Assembly (NCBI GenBank): GCA_016649715.1
Contig: JAENXC010000028.1
Location: forward strand, 1-33,966
DNA length: 33,966 nt
Source of the DNA: Flavobacteriaceae bacterium
GTDB taxonomy: Bacteria > Bacteroidota > Bacteroidia > Flavobacteriales > Flavobacteriaceae
Direction: 5' to 3'
Part shown: positions 14,381-22,035 of the stretch, in pieces
Position numbering within the stretch: position 1 is the first letter of the stretch
Layout: each line of letters opens with the position of its first letter
The notes under the pieces: model-generated
What the model saw: only the letters and a program-made list of their open reading frames with translations
Database searches by the model: none
Told to the model about the DNA's origin: nothing
Program-made: the position numbers and the translations under genes

Positions 14381-17227
14381 ATGACCTCCCAATCCGAACA
14401 AATCCTCGAACAAAACCTCATCTCCCAATTGGCGGCCAACGGCTATGAAAAAGTGGTGCTGCGCGATGAGGCGGCTTTGTTGGAAAACCTAAAGACGCAG
14501 TTGGAGAAGCATAACGGCAAAGTGTTTTCGGATAATGATTTCCAGCAGGTCCTAAACCACCTTACCCGTACCAACAATGTTTTTGAAAAGGCCAAGTTGC
14601 TGCGCGACAAGTTCTCCTTCCGCAATGATGCCAATGAGGTGGTTTATGTGGAATTCCTAAATATGGAACACTGGTGTCAAAACCAATATCAGGTTACCAA
14701 CCAGATCACCATGGACGGCACTTTTAAAAACCGTTATGACGTTACCCTGCTCATCAATGGCTTACCGCTGGTACAGATTGAGCTGAAACGCCGAGGGCTG
14801 GAGATGAAGGAGGCCTATAACCAGATTAGCCGTTACAGCAAGCACTCCTTCGGTGCCTCGCTGGGGCTGTTCAATTTTGTACAGTTGTTTGTAATAAGCA
14901 ATGGGGTAAACACCAAATACTTTTCCAATTTCACGGGCCAAAAGCCGGACTTCAAACAAACCTTCTACTGGACGGACGAAAACAACATCCGAGTCTCCCA
15001 ACTACAGGATTTTACGAACAGCTTTCTGGAGAAATGCCACCTCAGCAAGATGATCACCAAATACATCGTCCTGCACGAAACCAACAAGGCGCTAATGATC
15101 CTTCGCCCCTACCAGTATTTTGCGGTGGAGAAGATCATCGACCGCGTAAAAACGGGCAACAAAAATGGCTACATCTGGCATACCACCGGTTCGGGCAAGA
15201 CCCTTACCTCCTTTAAGGCCAGCCAGATACTCTCGAAACTACCCAAGGTGGACAAGGTGGTTTTCTGTGTGGACCGCCGCGACCTCGACTACCAGACCTC
15301 CAAGGAATTCAATGAATTCTCCCCCGGCAGCGTGGATGGCACCCACAACACCAAGTCGCTGGTAAACCAGTTTGCGGACGACAATACGAAATTGATAGTG
15401 ACCACCATCCAAAAGCTTTATACGGCCGTTACCAAGGAACACCACCTAAAGGTGATGAACAAGCTAAAGGAGAAAAAAATCGTGTTCATCTTTGATGAAT
15501 GCCACCGCTCCCAGTTTGGCGATACCCACAAAAAGATAAAGTCCTATTTCTCCAATTACCAAATGTTTGGCTTTACCGGCACGCCCATCTTTGCGGAGAA
15601 TTCGGTTTCAAAATCGGGGCTGCGCCAAACCACGGCCATGCTCTTCGACGAAAAACTGCACCAGTACGTGATCACTGATGCCATCAAGGACGAAAACGTA
15701 TTGCGGTTCTCGGTGGAATATGTGGGCAAGTACCGCGAGAAGGAAGGTTCCCGCAATGAACTGGACATTGAAGTGGAAGCCATTGACACCGCCGAACTGA
15801 TGGAAAGCCCCCAGCGGCTGGAGAAAATAGCCAACTATATCATAGAACAGCACCCTATAAAAACACATCGTGGGGAATTCACGGCCATGTTCTGCATCAA
15901 CAGTGTGGACACCCTCATCAAATATTACGACATTTTCAGGAGGCTGAAACACGAAGGCAAGCACAAACTCAATATGGCCACCATCTTCAGCTATGGGGCC
16001 AATGAAGACGAAAAGGACTTTACGGAAATGGATTACCGTGATTTCGATGAAGTGGCCGAACCTACCCCCGTGTACAAATCCATGCACACCCGCGACAAGC
16101 TGGAACTGTACATTCAGGAATACAACCAAGCCTATGGCATGAACTTTACCACTAAGGACAGCGCCTCCTTTTATAATTATTATAAAGATGTTTCGGACAA
16201 GGTCAGAAAGAAGCGGGTGGACATATTGTTTGTGGTGAATATGTTCCTGACGGGCTTCGACAGCAAAAGCCTAAATACCTTGTTCGTGGACAAGAACCTG
16301 CGCTACCACGGGCTTATACAAGCCTATTCGCGCACCAACCGGATTTTCGGGCAGAAGAAATCGCAGGGCAACATTGTAGTGTTCCGCAACCTAAAAAAAG
16401 CTACCGACGATGCCATTGCGCTCTTCTCCAATAAAGACGCGAAGGAAGTTATCATCATGAAGCCTTATGGGAATTATGTAGCCGACTTCAACAAGGCTTA
16501 TGAAAAGCTGTTGCAGGCAGCCCCCACGGTAGCTTCGGTGGATGCCCTGGAAAGCGAGGAAGACGAACTGGAATTCATCAAGGCCTTCCGGGAAATCATC
16601 AGGCTGCGAAACCTCATCTCCACCTATGCAGACTTTAGCTTTGACGACCTCCAAATGGACGCTCAGGAATTTGAGGATTATAAAAGCAAGTACCTCGATT
16701 TGTACGACAAGGTAAAAACCGATACCTCCAAGGACAAAGCCTCCATCCTCGATGAAGTGGATTTTGAACTGGAACTCATCCACCGTGATGACATTACCGT
16801 TACCTACATCCTAAACCTCTTGGCCAAGCTTAAAAACGCAACCCCTGCCGAAAAAGAAAAACGCCAAAAGGAAATTCTCGATATGGTGGCCGGTGAAGTA
16901 AGGCTACGGAGCAAGCGCGAGCTTATAGAGAAGTTCATCACCGAAAACCTCCCCCTCATAGCGGAAGGCGAAGTAGAAGAAGGCTTTGAAGCTTTTATGG
17001 ACGAAGAAAAGAAAAAAGCATTTGACAAATTTGTGGCAGAGGAAAAGATAAACAGTGAAAAACTGCAGGACTTAATTTCCGATTACCTCTTTTCCCAACG
17101 CCCCCCTACCCGTCAGGAAGTCATTGAAACCCTCGAACAACAACCCTCCGTCCTACAACGAAAAAAAATGGGCGAAACGCTCTTACTAAAGTTTAAAGGT
17201 TTTATTGATACATTTTTTGGGGAGTAA
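14381..17227 (+). CDS. hsdR: Type I restriction endonuclease subunit HsdR
   Basis: A 948-residue restriction subunit. The N-terminal PD-(D/E)xK nuclease has Asp120, Glu134 and Lys136 (RYDVTLL, then QIELKRRG). The superfamily 2 motor follows: Walker A TTGSGKT with Lys273, DECH at 372-375 (FIFDECHRSQFGD), motif III GFTGTP, and motif VI QAYSRTNRIFG. The helical C-terminus, rich in Glu and Lys, is where HsdR docks on the methylase. All motifs appear intact. With HsdM and HsdS it translocates and cuts unmethylated DNA. It is separated from hsdM-hsdS by four genes (SIR2, HerA, DUF433, PIN). Its base composition resembles hsdM, not the genes between, so the four genes look like insertions into a once-contiguous operon. 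Confidence 0.96.
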   Translation: MTSQSEQILEQNLISQLAANGYEKVVLRDEAALLENLKTQLEKHNGKVFSDNDFQQVLNHLTRTNNVFEKAKLLRDKFSFRNDANEVVYVEFLNMEHWCQNQYQVTNQITMDGTFKNRYDVTLLINGLPLVQIELKRRGLEMKEAYNQISRYSKHSFGASLGLFNFVQLFVISNGVNTKYFSNFTGQKPDFKQTFYWTDENNIRVSQLQDFTNSFLEKCHLSKMITKYIVLHETNKALMILRPYQYFAVEKIIDRVKTGNKNGYIWHTTGSGKTLTSFKASQILSKLPKVDKVVFCVDRRDLDYQTSKEFNEFSPGSVDGTHNTKSLVNQFADDNTKLIVTTIQKLYTAVTKEHHLKVMNKLKEKKIVFIFDECHRSQFGDTHKKIKSYFSNYQMFGFTGTPIFAENSVSKSGLRQTTAMLFDEKLHQYVITDAIKDENVLRFSVEYVGKYREKEGSRNELDIEVEAIDTAELMESPQRLEKIANYIIEQHPIKTHRGEFTAMFCINSVDTLIKYYDIFRRLKHEGKHKLNMATIFSYGANEDEKDFTEMDYRDFDEVAEPTPVYKSMHTRDKLELYIQEYNQAYGMNFTTKDSASFYNYYKDVSDKVRKKRVDILFVVNMFLTGFDSKSLNTLFVDKNLRYHGLIQAYSRTNRIFGQKKSQGNIVVFRNLKKATDDAIALFSNKDAKEVIIMKPYGNYVADFNKAYEKLLQAAPTVASVDALESEEDELEFIKAFREIIRLRNLISTYADFSFDDLQMDAQEFEDYKSKYLDLYDKVKTDTSKDKASILDEVDFELELIHRDDITVTYILNLLAKLKNATPAEKEKRQKEILDMVAGEVRLRSKRELIEKFITENLPLIAEGEVEEGFEAFMDEEKKKAFDKFVAEEKINSEKLQDLISDYLFSQRPPTRQEVIETLEQQPSVLQRKKMGETLLLKFKGFIDTFFGE

Positions 17228-17560
17228 ACATCCCTTCCTAAATCAACAAATCAAATGTCTGGTCGAGCGCAGTCGAGACCTCTTTATTCTATACAATTCA
17301 ACGAATCAACAAATCCCCCATTCCCACCCTTTAGAGCCGGGGCAAGAGAATTGGAAATTTCGTTCCTGGGCCATTACATCGCATGGTTTAGTAAAGCCCC
17401 GGTTGTGGTATAATGTCAGATTGGGTTTTAAAATGGGGAGAATACCAAAAGAGTACATATTGTAACTGCTTCATCTTTTTGTAATACAATTACAAATGGA
17501 CAAAGCTCACGTGAAAGCCAATAGAATTATATAGTACTGCAGGATATACAAGTAATTTAT
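17228..17560. other. Intergenic region after hsdR with repeat remnants
   Basis: No gene is seen. It holds a 20-bp sequence, GGTCGAGCGCAGTCGAGACC (17261-17280), of a kind dispersed in flavobacterial genomes. An inverted pair CCGGGGC / GCCCCGG lies near 17336 and 17395. A copy of the distal box GGGGAGAATACCAAA starts at 17437 without the TACGG palindrome that normally goes with it. There is no clear terminator for hsdR. Confidence 0.5.
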
Positions 17561-17689
17561 TTACTTCTTCTTCCGTACTGGCGGTTTCAAGGAAGGTGTA
17601 TTACCTGGTGTTTCTTTATTATCGCGTTGACGCTTATCTGGCTCTCCAGTAGATTTTGCTATTCTTTTTGGTCCTGTTTTAAGTGGCAT
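17561..17689 (-). CDS. 42-residue basic protein of unknown function
   Basis: A short ORF encoding MPLKTGPKRIAKSTGEPDKR, then a Thr/Pro-rich part, ending VRKKK. It is strongly basic with no hydrophobic segment and no Cys. A -7-like box TAAATTTG spans 17722 to 17715, about 26 nt before the ATG, and a diverged TACGG block lies at 17798. Reasons to trust it are the promoter-like box and the ordered Lys/Pro composition. I do not recognise the family. Confidence 0.5.
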   Translation of the reverse strand: MPLKTGPKRIAKSTGEPDKRQRDNKETPGNTPSLKPPVRKKK

Positions 17690-17797
17690 AATTTCTAAAA
17701 TTAAATTTTAATATTCTCAAATTTAAAGATTTAATTTGAGAACAAACTCCTAAAATTCAATAAGTTATAAACCATAAAAGAGAGACAAATCACCCAT

Positions 17798-17846
17798 TAC
17801 GGAAAACCATAAGAGTGAGTTTTTAAATTGGGGAGAATATCAAATA
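17798..17846 (-). promoter_or_regulatory. Diverged palindrome + distal box block
   Basis: The palindrome TACGG-AAAA-CCATA lies at 17798-17811 and the distal box GGGGAGAATATCAAATA starts at 17830, again 32 bp from the palindrome start. The -7 box expected 22 nt away is degenerate here, so activity is doubtful. It is upstream of the 42-aa gene on the minus strand. The rest of 17690-18075 holds no gene. Confidence 0.4.
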
Positions 17847-18010
17847 TAACGAATTATCTGTTTAAATTCCAGGAGTGCCTTTAAGACGCAAAATTGGGCG
17901 GGCTGCATGTTAATGAATGTGTTAGTACTAGAGGTGAAATAATTGGAACTAAAAATAAAAAAATAGCTCACAGTTCCATTTTTTCAATATGTAAGCCTAG
18001 AATAATAATG

Positions 18011-18054
18011 TCAAAAATTAATGATGAAAAGGGTTGTTTTTTACCTCAGTTCTT
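18011..18054. repeat. 44-bp dispersed repeat, copy B
   Basis: 41 of 44 bases match copy A at 5031-5074. It begins 21 nt beyond the stop codon of the minus-strand gene at 18076. The two copies bracket the DUF1883-lipoprotein-restriction region, about 12.98 kb apart, in the same orientation. Confidence 0.75.
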
Positions 18055-18075
18055 TGTTGTATGCAGTATTTAATC

Positions 18076-18928
18076 CTAATAAACATCTATCAAAACTTTA
18101 TTCTTATCAAATTCGTAATTATAATTTCCGACTCGAAATGTTTGATCGTCCGTTTTTTCAAATCTTCCCTTATTCATAAATAGAAACTCGTCTTGACCAC
18201 AATCTTTGGTGTAATGAGCAATTACCAAATTAAAGAAATTTATATTTCCTCTACCATTCTTATGGAGTGATAAATATTCATTTTTCATTGCATTTGGAAC
18301 ATTCATAAATGCTTTGGTTTGGCTATTAACTTCTTCCATTGCTTCAATTTCATTTCTATGATATTGTTTGGCTTCTTCAGTCATATTCTCAATCATCTTC
18401 TGGTTAAGGTCTCTCAACCATTTTGTTGATGAATTTTCCCATTCTGATGAAGAAAATGCCTTTAAAATATCGTTTTCAAAATGAAGGTAAAGTCCAAATC
18501 TATTTGATTTGTATAAGTTTTTATCTTCATTATTTAAATCGAGAATTGACTTTACAAATTCTAAATCGAAATTTTCCGATTCAATACCTTCTTGTAAAAT
18601 ATCCTCAACATTTAAGTCAGAGTATTCAAAGTCCCAATCAATATTTTTAGATGCTTTTAAAGCATCAGAATATGAAATTTTGGTTTGAGGATTTTTAGAC
18701 AATACGAATTGAAGTTTTCTTGTTAAAGTAGTAAAACCTAAGCAAGATATTTTATTTGAGTCAGATGTATGAATTGTATATATGATTTGTTGGAAATCCA
18801 ATAGTTTCGATACAGTCATTAATAGAGCCTTTTTCCAGTTCGTCTATTGGAATTAAATCTTCCTTATCAACTTTGAAGAAACCTGTCTTACTGTTATACT
18901 CTTTTTTTGTAAATAAATTTTTAAACAT
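18076..18928 (-). pseudogene. Unknown-function gene, probably frameshifted
   Basis: Two minus-strand frames overlap at 18761-18819. The upstream frame starts best at ATG 18928 (MFKNLFTKKEYNSKTGFF) and runs to ...GSINDCIETIGF; the downstream frame gives ...FQQIIYTIHTSDSNKISC and continues to 18076. Joined at the overlap they would form one protein of about 280 residues, which fits better than two small overlapping genes. A sequencing error or a real frameshift could cause this. An internal ATG at 18819 could still give a 247-residue product. The protein is hydrophilic and Asn/Lys/Glu-rich with no recognised domain. Copy B of the 44-bp repeat follows its stop. Confidence 0.55.
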
Positions 18929-19069
18929 CTGGGTTTTTTTATCTTGCGTACCTTTATCTATATAAGCTGTGGCGCGTCCCGGCACAGACCTTTCCTGATA
19001 AAAACTGGCCTTGGAAAATCTGCAGTATTTACCCTATGAGGACAGACCAAGCCATATCTTATATATAGT

Positions 19070-19668
19070 GTTAGCAAATCGGTTTTCTCAGTTTGATTTT
19101 CGTACTAATTCTTTAGATAAATCTTCGCAAAGTAAATTGACCTCTTTTTTACATTCCTCAATTTTATCTTTACTCGTCAAAACTCCTATGGGAAATGAAT
19201 TCTCTCTAAGTGTTATTAATTCTTGAATCCAATGTAAATATTCTTCTTTTTCTCTTTGAGACAATCCACCTTCTTTCAAGCGATGAGTACGTCTAATTTC
19301 TTGTTGTAATTTACTAACGTCCTTTTCAATTCCCTCAACGTATTCTATTTTGATAAAGTTCTCGTCAAAATTGGCGTTTCTATCAAGAATTAAAAATCTA
19401 TTTAGCTCCCTTACAAATTCATTCGAAAGGTATTTTAGTCTGTCACTATTTGCACAACTATCTATTTTAAATGACTTATCATTATGGTCATATTCCAATA
19501 CTGTTCGAGTATTCATTCGGTTATTAAAATCAGCTAAATTTTCATTTCCTATATGCAAGGCATTTCTATGTGATTGTTCTATAACATCGCCATCTTTAGT
19601 TCTTGTCGAAACAATTATTCCACTATATTTAATATTTTTCATAAAGTTTGTTTTAACTGTTTGCTAAC
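19070..19668. repeat. Inverted 9-bp repeats flanking the 184-aa gene
   Basis: GTTAGCAAA lies at 19070-19078 and TTTGCTAAC at 19660-19668, just outside the two ends of the gene at 19088-19642. The distances to the gene are 9 and 17 nt. They could mark cassette boundaries or be chance. Confidence 0.4.
19088..19642 (-). CDS. Hypothetical protein, 184 residues
   Basis: A hydrophilic protein with no signal peptide or membrane segment. It starts MKNIKYSGIIVSTRTKDGDV. The C-terminal half is strongly charged and likely helical or coiled coil (EKDVSKLQQEIRRTHRL, then KDKIEECKKEVNLL). I do not recognise a family. The start at 19642 is the first ATG after a well-formed promoter-like block (palindrome 19788-19801, -7 box 19765 to 19758). 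It is flanked by 9-bp inverted repeats and stands in an AT-rich run of unrelated small genes, which suggests acquired DNA. Confidence 0.7.
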   Translation of the reverse strand: MKNIKYSGIIVSTRTKDGDVIEQSHRNALHIGNENLADFNNRMNTRTVLEYDHNDKSFKIDSCANSDRLKYLSNEFVRELNRFLILDRNANFDENFIKIEYVEGIEKDVSKLQQEIRRTHRLKEGGLSQREKEEYLHWIQELITLRENSFPIGVLTSKDKIEECKKEVNLLCEDLSKELVRKSN

Positions 19669-19757
19669 TTATTTATACTTCCAAATTTATTGGGTTTATC
19701 TCACCGATCAAGCTGGCTAAGCACAAGTTATTAAAAAATTTTCTAAGTTTTGATTTT

Positions 19758-19836
19758 CAAATATAAAACAAACGCAAACCCACCCATTACGGAAAACCGT
19801 AGAAGGTGCATTTTTAAATGGGTGAGATATTAAATA
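19758..19836 (-). promoter_or_regulatory. Promoter-like block with perfect palindrome upstream of the 184-aa gene
   Basis: A perfect palindrome, TACGG-AAAA-CCGTA, lies at 19788-19801. The minus-strand -7 box TATATTTG spans 19765 to 19758, 22 nt away. A diverged distal box, GGGTGAGATATTAAATA, starts at 19820, again 32 bp from the palindrome start. CACCCATT (19781) and AATGGGTG (19817) also form an outer stem. The leader to the ATG at 19642 is about 109 nt. Confidence 0.6.
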
Positions 19837-19922
19837 TACATTTGTTTTATCTAAAGCCTATCAAAATAGCAAATCTTCTGACACAAGTAATTTAGGTTAG
19901 AAGGGGTTGATGCAAGAACTCA

Positions 19923-20639
19923 TTAATGATGTTTATTTATGGTTCTCCCAGTTTCTACAAGAAACTTCAAGAAATCTCGCCCTAACCAAGTAATTGAACA
20001 ATTACCATTTTCATCAAAAATTATTAAATCTCTATTTATTAAAAAATTTAAATACTGTTCATATGGATAATTAGCATAGAACTCAGGATAAGACTTAACG
20101 GCAATATCATAAAAGTTTTTTAGACTTTCTTTTGATTCTGTATGAGTATTTACACGTTCTAAAAGATATAATTGGCTCCCAAAAATAGTATTATAGGTCC
20201 TTTCAAAATTGAGTAATAAATATAATGCTTGGGAATATTTATATAAAATATTAATTTTATCTTCCGACCTATCGAATGTTTGCACCTTTGACTCTTCGTC
20301 TACTACGACCGAAGCTCTTTCAAGTGTATACTCACTATAAATACCCAGACCTTTTTCCACTAATTCGTTTTTACCTGAAATTTTTTGACCTTGTTCTGGT
20401 AGAACTCTATCAATTTCTTCCTTCTGCCGAGAAGCTTCGGCGGCAATTCCGCCAAATCCTATCTTGTTTATTCTATTTATAAGATTTATAATTGTTTTAC
20501 GTAGAATAAAAACAATTATAATAGTAACTAATGGCCAAATGAGAATTTTACATAGTTCCATTATCATTGAATAATTTTCCTCTGAAAATAGTTCATTATT
20601 AAAGGCTTTTTGCGTATGTTGAAGAGTATCTTGAATCAT
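19923..20639 (-). CDS. Membrane-anchored protein of unknown function
   Basis: A 238-residue protein. One strong membrane segment lies at about residues 30-50 (ILIWPLVTIIIVFILRKTII). After it comes an amphipathic stretch with a GFGGIAAEA motif, and then a soluble domain with no family that I recognise. That soluble part ends in a small winged-helix-like stretch (YLNFLINRDLIIFDENGN, then WLGRDFLKFLVETG). The N-terminus is short and precedes the membrane segment. A -7-like box TATATTTG spans 20750 to 20743, about 100 nt before the ATG, but no TACGG palindrome accompanies it. Context is a run of AT-rich accessory genes. Confidence 0.7.
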   Translation of the reverse strand: MIQDTLQHTQKAFNNELFSEENYSMIMELCKILIWPLVTIIIVFILRKTIINLINRINKIGFGGIAAEASRQKEEIDRVLPEQGQKISGKNELVEKGLGIYSEYTLERASVVVDEESKVQTFDRSEDKINILYKYSQALYLLLNFERTYNTIFGSQLYLLERVNTHTESKESLKNFYDIAVKSYPEFYANYPYEQYLNFLINRDLIIFDENGNCSITWLGRDFLKFLVETGRTINKHH

Positions 20640-21005
20640 CTATTTTGTATTTAAGGTCATAATAAGAAACAATTTCATCTTGATAAAATATTTTAAATCA
20701 AGTTATTATACAATTGGAATATAAAGTAGCTTTTACATTTTTCAAATATACTATAAAACTATAAGAGGTTATTGTTCAAAAATTTAGACTGACTATTTTT
20801 TTATAGCCTATGAGGAGACTGAAGAAAAGCTTAAATCAGGATAGAAAAATATTATTTGAACTTCGGAGCAAAAAGTACCATCATAAAAAAGACAGTAGAT
20901 GCCTGTCAAGTTGTTCTAAAGATACCTACACGGTAACCATTAAGCGAAGCCAAAAAGCTAGTACGTCCCCTTTGTGGACGGGAAAAATAATCTGAAAAGA
21001 ATTAA

Positions 21006-21116
21006 ATGAGTGTCATGGATAACTATGAAAAATTCTAACGAGAACAAATTAAATTCTCAATATTTTTGGCAATAATAGCGGAAATCGTTGTTTTCTTTTT
21101 GTGGATTTTCGGGTAA
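21006..21116 (+). pseudogene. Possible decayed small membrane peptide
   Basis: The frame reads MSVMDNYEKF, a TAA stop, then REQIKFSIFLAIIAEIVVFF and LWIFG before the final stop. Downstream of the in-frame TAA it is a clean hydrophobic segment with a charged N-terminal flank, as in a small membrane peptide. It could equally be chance AT-rich sequence. Confidence 0.25.
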
Positions 21117-21273
21117 CCATATACAAGTTTATACAAGATAAAAGAAATATACTGTAAGTTAATACGTTATTAACAGACTTAACGAGCATATATAAGTTAA
21201 GTATAATAGATATATAATTAAACAATTAATAAGTAGTTAGATATTGTTAACATCTTTGCATACAATTTTTATA

Positions 21274-21281
21274 TATATTTG
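21274..21281 (+). promoter_or_regulatory. -7 box upstream of the 67-aa/DUF2335 pair
   Basis: TATATTTG matches the Bacteroidota -7 box. A TTTG at 21255-21258 lies 15 nt upstream, closer than the usual 19. The leader would be about 37 nt to the ATG at 21325. No TACGG palindrome is present. Confidence 0.45.
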
Positions 21282-21324
21282 AACCGTTATACATAACACA
21301 TCATTTAACCACAATACCTATCTA

Positions 21325-21528
21325 ATGTTTGAAACAAGAAAAAGAACCGACTTCTTATTTCCTAAAAGAAATTTTTGGACTGGATTTTCTAGTATATTAG
21401 ATATTTTTGGCGCAGACAAAAAATTTAATACTTCGAAGTCTGGTAGAGAAGCTGATACCAAGGCTATTCAAAATGATTGGGAAATGATAGGTCAAGATTT
21501 TAGAGATGTATTATCTAAATTGACATAA
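21325..21528 (+). CDS. Small hypothetical protein, 67 residues
   Basis: It starts MFETRKRTDFLFPKRNFWTG and contains an ILDIFGADKKFN stretch, then SKSGREADTKAIQNDWEMIG. It has no clear membrane segment. The DUF2335 gene begins 3 nt after its stop, so the two form a tight operon and probably work together. I have an impression that similar small proteins accompany DUF2335-like genes in other Bacteroidota; that is memory, not evidence from this sequence. Function unknown. Confidence 0.7.
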   Translation: MFETRKRTDFLFPKRNFWTGFSSILDIFGADKKFNTSKSGREADTKAIQNDWEMIGQDFRDVLSKLT

Positions 21529-21531
21529 ATC

Positions 21532-22035
21532 ATGTCTTCTCCTAAAAAGAAAACAACTAAAACTAAAAAATCCCAAAAAGATTATCCAGTCTCAACGTCT
21601 AAAAATTATCCAAGAGAAGAATTTAACGACGATGTTATAACCCCTGAAATTGCTGAGGTTATAAAGGAGTTACCCGAGGAACAGAGAAAAACTGTTGTTC
21701 GGGCTTTAATCTTTAGAAGGAATCACTCAGGGCCTTTACCCGACGGTGAAACTATTAAGATCTATAGTGAAGTGATCCCAAATGGTGGTGATAGATTAAT
21801 GACAACTGTTGAAAAACAATTAGAGCACAGAATAGAAATTGAAAAAGAAGGTCTTCAAAAAACATACAAACAGAGCGGGCGAGGTCAAATATTCGGATTT
21901 ATAATAGCGATAATATTTGGAGTTATCGCTTGGGATTTAGGAAGGCGAGGTGAAGTTGTAATAGCATCTATTCTTGGCGCTGTTGATTTAGTTGCTTTAG
22001 TAACGGTATTTATTACAGGACAAGCACGAAAATAG
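21532..22035 (+). CDS. DUF2335 family membrane protein
   Basis: A 167-residue protein. The basic N-terminus (KKKTTKTKKSQK) is followed by the DUF2335 signature: HSGPLPDGETIKIYSEVIPN, then GGDRLMTTVEKQLEHRIEIE. At the C-terminus are two adjacent membrane segments (IFGFIIAIIFGVIAWDLG and ASILGAVDLVALVTVFITG), so it is a small double-spanning inner-membrane protein with a soluble N-terminal half. The biochemical role of the family is not known to me; members are often found in accessory or phage-related regions. It is preceded by the 67-aa gene in a two-gene operon. Confidence 0.88.
   Translation: MSSPKKKTTKTKKSQKDYPVSTSKNYPREEFNDDVITPEIAEVIKELPEEQRKTVVRALIFRRNHSGPLPDGETIKIYSEVIPNGGDRLMTTVEKQLEHRIEIEKEGLQKTYKQSGRGQIFGFIIAIIFGVIAWDLGRRGEVVIASILGAVDLVALVTVFITGQARK

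Larger units (their letters stand above)
20640..21324. other. Intergenic region with no clear gene
   Basis: A 61-codon frame at 20810-20995 has no support. In another frame, sequence ending in YVPFVDGKNNLKRIK has a stop at 21007-21009. That stop overlaps an ATG by four bases (ATGA), but the frame is cut by many stops further upstream. This may be a decayed small gene pair. The rest is very AT-rich and I see nothing else in it. Confidence 0.4.

Noticed and set aside
15608-16129. 173-codon minus-strand frame
   Set aside because: Antisense to the hsdR helicase region, with a shadow-type Phe/His/Val-rich composition.
17400-17430. GTTGTGGTATAATG as a solitary CRISPR repeat for this Cas9
   Set aside because: Only about six bases agree with the predicted repeat start. 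The surrounding sequence belongs to the GGGGAGAATACC dispersed block.
17205-17465. 86-codon frame overlapping the hsdR end
   Set aside because: It starts inside hsdR and runs through dispersed repeats.
5031-18054. The two 44-bp repeats as att sites of one integrated element
   Set aside because: No integrase or tRNA gene is seen at either side, and copy B looks like a gene tail. Kept only as a dispersed repeat.
20810-20995. 61-codon plus-strand frame
   Set aside because: No promoter, no domain, very basic random-looking composition. Another frame there gives a better, though broken, candidate.
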